From the NCBI GenBank assembly GCA_949316235.1, contig OX438747.1:2356501-2420500 (forward strand): a stretch of DNA of 64,000 nt. Direction: 5' to 3'. Below, one piece after another: positions 60,192-64,000 of this stretch. How positions within the stretch are numbered: position 1 is the first letter of the stretch; the number at the start of each line of letters is the position of its first letter. The stretch is from Oegoconia quadripuncta (taxonomy: Eukaryota; Arthropoda; Insecta; Lepidoptera; Autostichidae). The translations under genes were made by a program, and so were the position numbers. Below the pieces are notes generated by a model. The model searched no databases, was not told the DNA's origin, and worked only from the letters and a program-made list of their open reading frames with translations.

Positions 60192-60480
60192 TCGACGACG
60201 TGTTTGGTGTAGTGGTTAGAAACTCTGCTGCTATACCAAAAGGTCGCGGGTTCGAATCCCGCTAGGGACATATGTTTGTATGATGAATACAGACATGTGT
60301 TCCCGAGTTATGGATGTTTTTCATTTATAATATGTATTTATTTTAAAAAAAATGCATTTGTGTAGTTTATCAACCATCTGGTATCCATAATACAAGCCTA
60401 GTTACTTAGTGTGGAACTAGATGGCGCTGTGTGTATGTGCAAAGATATTTATTTATTATTTATTATTATTATTATTATTT
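60192..60480 (+). mobile_element. SINE-C, full length
   Basis: 'gacgacgtgtttggtgtagt', GGTTCGAATCC, 'gatgaatacagacatgtgtt', 'gtggaactagatggcgctgt', (ATT)n tail. Confidence 0.88.
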
Positions 60481-61255
60481 TTTACAAAAATTACGTAATT
60501 ATGGGCCTACGCTTATGATCATCTTTTTTTTTTCTTTTATTAGGTACACCAACAGTATAACATATCACACTCTTATGAAAGCTTATACAGTAGTTTTGTT
60601 CTCATATAAATACCTATTACAGGCGTACACAACATTGATAACATAGCTACACTAGTTACATAAGTAGTACCTACAATATATTATTTTAAAGTACTTAATT
60701 ATTTAATTATAAATTATGGTAATAATATTATAGTCAGAATTACAATAAACTAAATATTAAAGATTTAGAAAATTATGGATTGTATACAATCATCTACCCA
60801 GATTTCTAAAGAAAGTGCTCGGAAAAACCGCTAGGTCGGAATTGACTCAGTTCGAACCCCTTGGACCCCTGGGTACGTCCTTGCTTATACATATTTCCCA
60901 CAAGAAAACAACCGTAGAGGCATAAATAAACCATTCGCGACTCTTTGGTAGTTTTGTGTGAAGCAAAACAAAATCTCGTTATTTCAACCGAATTGATCCC
61001 ACGACCTCTCCGTGAGGACAGCTTCGATAACATCTGGAGATTTTACGTCAGTCGCGCATGTGGGCATACAATTACATTTGGTATTTGATATACAAGATTG
61101 TGATTTGCAAGGAAACTTTACGTGGTGTCCTTCACCGATTTTGATGGAACTTGATTTCCTGAATATCTTATGTTGCTTACCTACCTTATACTATATATAT
61201 ATTACAAGCTTGTACCTATTATATATTATTATAGTACAAGCTTGTACCTACCTGT
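60481..61255. other. Intergenic, nothing recognised
   Basis: AT-rich; 'caagcttgtacctat' is repeated at 61205 and 61240. The frames at 60806-61033 (-) and 61012-61314 (+) have no family support. Confidence 0.4.
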
Positions 61256-61257
61256 AC

Positions 61258-61570
61258 CTAATTTTTTTTTTTTTTTATATGAGACGGCGGCAAACGAGCA
61301 TACGGGTCACTTGATGGAAAGCAATCACCGCCGCCCATATGGACACCCACAACACCAAAAGGGTCACAGATGCGTTGCCGGCCTTTGAGGAAGGTGTAGG
61401 CTCGTTTCTTGAAGGTTCCAATGTCGTAATACCGCTGCCGGAAGTCCGTTCCACAGGGTGGTCGTACGTGGTAAGAAGTTTCTTGAGAAATGTACAGTGG
61501 TAGACTTCCACTAAGTTCCAGGTGATGTGGATGGAAATTTAATTTTCGGCGAGAAGTGTATCGGTTAAAT
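61258..61570 (-). mobile_element. LINE-2 3' end with ORF2 C-terminus and poly-A
   Basis: On the minus strand 'ccacatcacctggaacttag', [33 protein letters not shown], 'gatggaaagcaa'-type UTR and a T-run (61263-61277) on the plus strand. Most complete sister of 31263-31612. Confidence 0.8.
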
Positions 61571-61969
61571 AAAATTGTACAAGCGGCCGAAAACTAAAAA
61601 AAAAAAATCTAAACCGGTAAACTTCGCATAGACACATTCACAAACACAATACACACATACACCCACACACACACGCATACACGACATACCTCTACCTCTC
61701 TATTATTATAATTTTATATCTTAAAATAATAATGTTAAAATAAGAATTTAGCTGTACCTACTTACCTTCTTGTTTAAAACATTTATATATCTACTTGTAG
61801 AATAGCGGAGCCTCCTTCATACAGGTAAACATTTTTACTTAAAAGGAGACCCTATGATTCTGTTATAGATAAAAAGAATAAGTTACTGAAATAAACATTA
61901 AGGGGGTTCGAAGATCTTTATATGGAAGACTAGGTTTCTGCCCATACCTGGAATAACTTATTGCAGAAA
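61571..61969. other. Intergenic, nothing recognised
   Basis: Contains an (ACAC)n-rich stretch (61634-61690). Confidence 0.4.
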
Positions 61970-62276
61970 TTTGTATTATCCTATGTCTTACACCAGGGTA
62001 TATTCTACCGATATACCAAATTTCACTCACTGCCCGCGTCGGTTTTTCCCGACACTTACAACCTTGGGATCTTCAAGTCTAGAGTGAATAGGCATTTACT
62101 GGGTGCGCGTGATACATCTTCGGCTACATCGTCACTTTCCATCAGGTGAGATTGTAGCCAAACGCGAAACCAGTTTTTAATAATAAAAAAAAAAAAAAAC
62201 CGTCAAACCGCCGTGATTGAGCAACAAACAAAGATCCAAACTTTCGCATTTATAACATTAGATTAGATTCGCTAGG
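61970..62276 (-). mobile_element. Helitron-like fragment split by a LINE-1 end
   Basis: 'atcctatgtcttacaccagg', 'gataccaaatttcactc' (61978-62030) continues after the LINE at 62205-62275 ('gccgtgattgagcaacaaac', 'ccaaactttcgcatttataa'). Confidence 0.65.
62033..62190 (+). mobile_element. LINE-1 3' end with A-tail
   Basis: LPASVFPDTYNLGIFKSRVN, RHLLGARDTSSATSSLSIR, then 'aaacgcgaaaccagttttta' and A's. Inserted in the Helitron-like fragment. Confidence 0.8.
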
Positions 62277-62387
62277 TTAGGTTAGATTTTTCAAAATAGC
62301 GGCACATATTAAAACTTGTGTTTTGGTAGAATACACTTATATGAAAAAAATATGTCAAATAACATGGGGTCCTAAAGTATCAGGACA

Positions 62388-62632
62388 ATAATAATAATAT
62401 CCTTGGACACATACAGACAGCGCCATCTAGTTCCACACTAAGCAACTAGACTTGTGTTGTGGATACCAGATGGTTGATACACTACACAAATACATATTTT
62501 TTTTGTGAAAAACATCCATACCTCGGGTACACTTGTCCGTATTCATCACACAAATATGTCAATAGCGGGATTCGAACCCGCGACCTTTTGGTATAGCAGC
62601 AGAGTTTCTAACCACTACACCAAACGGTCGGC
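62388..62632 (-). mobile_element. SINE-C, full length
   Basis: In sense: TGGTGTAGTGG, 'ccaaaaggtcgcgggttcga', 'gatgaatacggacaagtgta', 'caacacaagtctagttgctt', 'agatggcgctgtctgtatgt'. Confidence 0.85.
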
Positions 62633-62637
62633 AACTT

Positions 62638-62735
62638 GTTGGGCCAGTGTGGTGAATTATGGTCCCATACTCCCTCATTATACGAGGCCTATATCCCTGC
62701 AGTGGGATGTTTACAGGCTAAGATGATGATGATGA
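62638..62735 (+). mobile_element. SINE-D 3' fragment
   Basis: 'tgggccagtgtggtgaatta', 'ctatatccctgcagtgggat', 'gtttacaggctaagatgatg'. Confidence 0.68.
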
Positions 62736-62739
62736 CACC

Positions 62740-64000
62740 AAAAACTTGTATAAAGCTAAATATCTTCGAAACGGCTTTCATTAAACGTGTAATCTTTAAT
62801 ATAAAAAAACGCGTTCAAATTGGACCATGCATTACTGAGTTACGTCTTGACAAAGACTGGACACACACAATTCTGTCAAAGTTTTTCCGTCGAGGTTTGA
62901 AAAATATGAACTAAGTCTCCATCTTCAAGACCACATTCACAAATTGTAGGGCCTCGAACCCTAAGTTCATACAAAATATATTTGAATAGAACACGGATTA
63001 TTGACGCTACGCTTCTCGCCTTTTTAATGAATTTTCAATTTTTTTAATTCGCATACAATCTTATAGCTTTCACCTCTTTAGTCGTCGAAAACTAACTAAA
63101 GAGAATATAATTACTGCCACGGTCTCGTGAATAGTTCCAAATTCAAATAATATGGTGTGAAATTATTTTTTTACAATCTGCAATTTTATTGATTCCGAAT
63201 ACAAAATAACTCTATTTCCTGGAGACTTCAAATGCATATGACGCTTAATTTCATATTGAAATCTTAAAAATCTGTATCAATAATAAATTCCTAGACTACG
63301 GAAATAGAATATAAAAGCCTGTAGTAGGTATTCCAATTTTAGACGTACGACTTGATACAAGTCTGCGTAAACGGGTGAAGGACGTCTAGATATGTCATGC
63401 CTATGTTAATGTCAGAGTAGTGCCAGCTCAGAACCACGGGCCGGTCTAGCGGTCAAGGTGAACTGCACGCGTGCAAGGTGTTTATTAGGGTTACCACGAC
63501 GATCATGTAAACAAAGTGGATTATCATAATTATAAACCAATGCAAGTTGTGTCATGGAAAAGGAATGTTTCTCAAATTCATATGTATTTTTTCGCAAAAA
63601 TTAAATAAAAGGTTGCCGACACATGTGCAATCAGAAGACAGAAAATAGTGATTTTGAAAATGGAATTAATAAAACTCCAGGAAGTGTCATTACTTTCATT
63701 CTTTATAGGTAATTTGAATTTCGAACTATCAATGTCTGTGACTGTATTTCTGGAAGACTAAAGAGGTGAGCAATATAAGGTTCTATGCAAATTTAAAAAG
63801 TTAATTCGGTAAAATAAACGGCAATCTTTGCAATATTAATATTGGTGTTCTAAGCTAATATAATTTTATTCAATTATTTCTTTATTTCGACCCCAGACTA
63901 ATTAAAGAAAGAAATAAGGTATGTATATAAGTAGGAAAAAGAAGTTTCCCACTTCTCCCCTCGGCAAATGGGAGTGTGGCCAATGAAATGCAAAGCGGTA
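62740..64000. other. Intergenic, nothing firmly recognised
   Basis: Only a short repeat piece near 63888-63930 ('cgaccccagactaattaaag') is shared with 17340-17660. No coding exon seen to the window edge. Confidence 0.4.

Noticed and set aside
62274..62290. 'ggttaggttag' as telomeric TTAGG repeat
   Set aside because: Only about two units; chance or repeat remnant.
1..64000. CRISPR arrays, operons, bacterial promoters or phage genes
   Set aside because: Spliced exons, SINEs, mariners and LINEs show an insect nuclear genome; no regularly spaced repeats with unique spacers were seen.

Overview
The window is eukaryotic and almost certainly lepidopteran. It is AT-rich, mostly non-coding and saturated with insect transposable elements: mariner-type transposons, tRNA-derived SINEs, 3' ends of non-LTR retrotransposons, TA-flanked MITEs and Helitron-like repeats ending in CTAG. 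Coding exons are rare and separated by very large introns. There are no bacterial-style operons, ribosome binding sites or CRISPR arrays.

The one clear host gene is an innexin on the minus strand. Three exons with canonical splice sites, all phase 0, lie at 26794-27042, 17706-17813 and 12332-12487. Together they encode the first 171 residues of a gap-junction protein that reads as the inx1/ogre orthologue: N-terminus, first membrane segment, first extracellular loop, YYQWV motif and second membrane segment. The remaining exons must lie left of base 1. Introns of about 9.0 kb, 5.2 kb and more than 12.3 kb are filled with mobile elements.

Two other host-like coding traces sit together near 50 kb. 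One is a plus-strand LanC-like (LANCL) exon, about 49802-49923, carrying the WCHGAPG zinc-site motif. Its 3' part and the following intron have been copied as a 216-bp inverted repeat, and in the copy the cysteine codon reads Tyr. The other is a minus-strand N-terminal piece of an OTU cysteine protease (50170-50302) that runs into a perfect 19-bp palindrome.

Mobile-element layout. (1) Bases 1-12.3 kb (innexin intron 3) hold a truncated mariner-type element with an intact 353-aa transposase, a 1.3-kb DD34D mariner with one internal stop, a 373-bp MITE, and SINE and LINE fragments. (2) 12.3-27 kb hold a complete second copy of the 353-aa element, inserted cleanly into a SINE. (3) 27-33 kb are a heavily nested cluster of SINEs, MITEs and LINE 3' ends. 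(4) 34-39 kb hold Helitron-like repeats, one with three successive tandem arrays, and two MITEs. (5) 39-49 kb hold a truncated DD34D mariner, LINE ends and a composite segment that is an inverted duplicate of one at 30.5-31.1 kb. (6) 51-64 kb hold a tandem duplication, dense SINEs, a 1046-bp internally deleted relative of the 353-aa element, and LINE ends.

Family labels used below (SINE-A to D, MITE-1 to 8, LINE-1 to 6) are mine, defined by copies seen within this window. Edges of degraded copies are approximate to about 10 bases.
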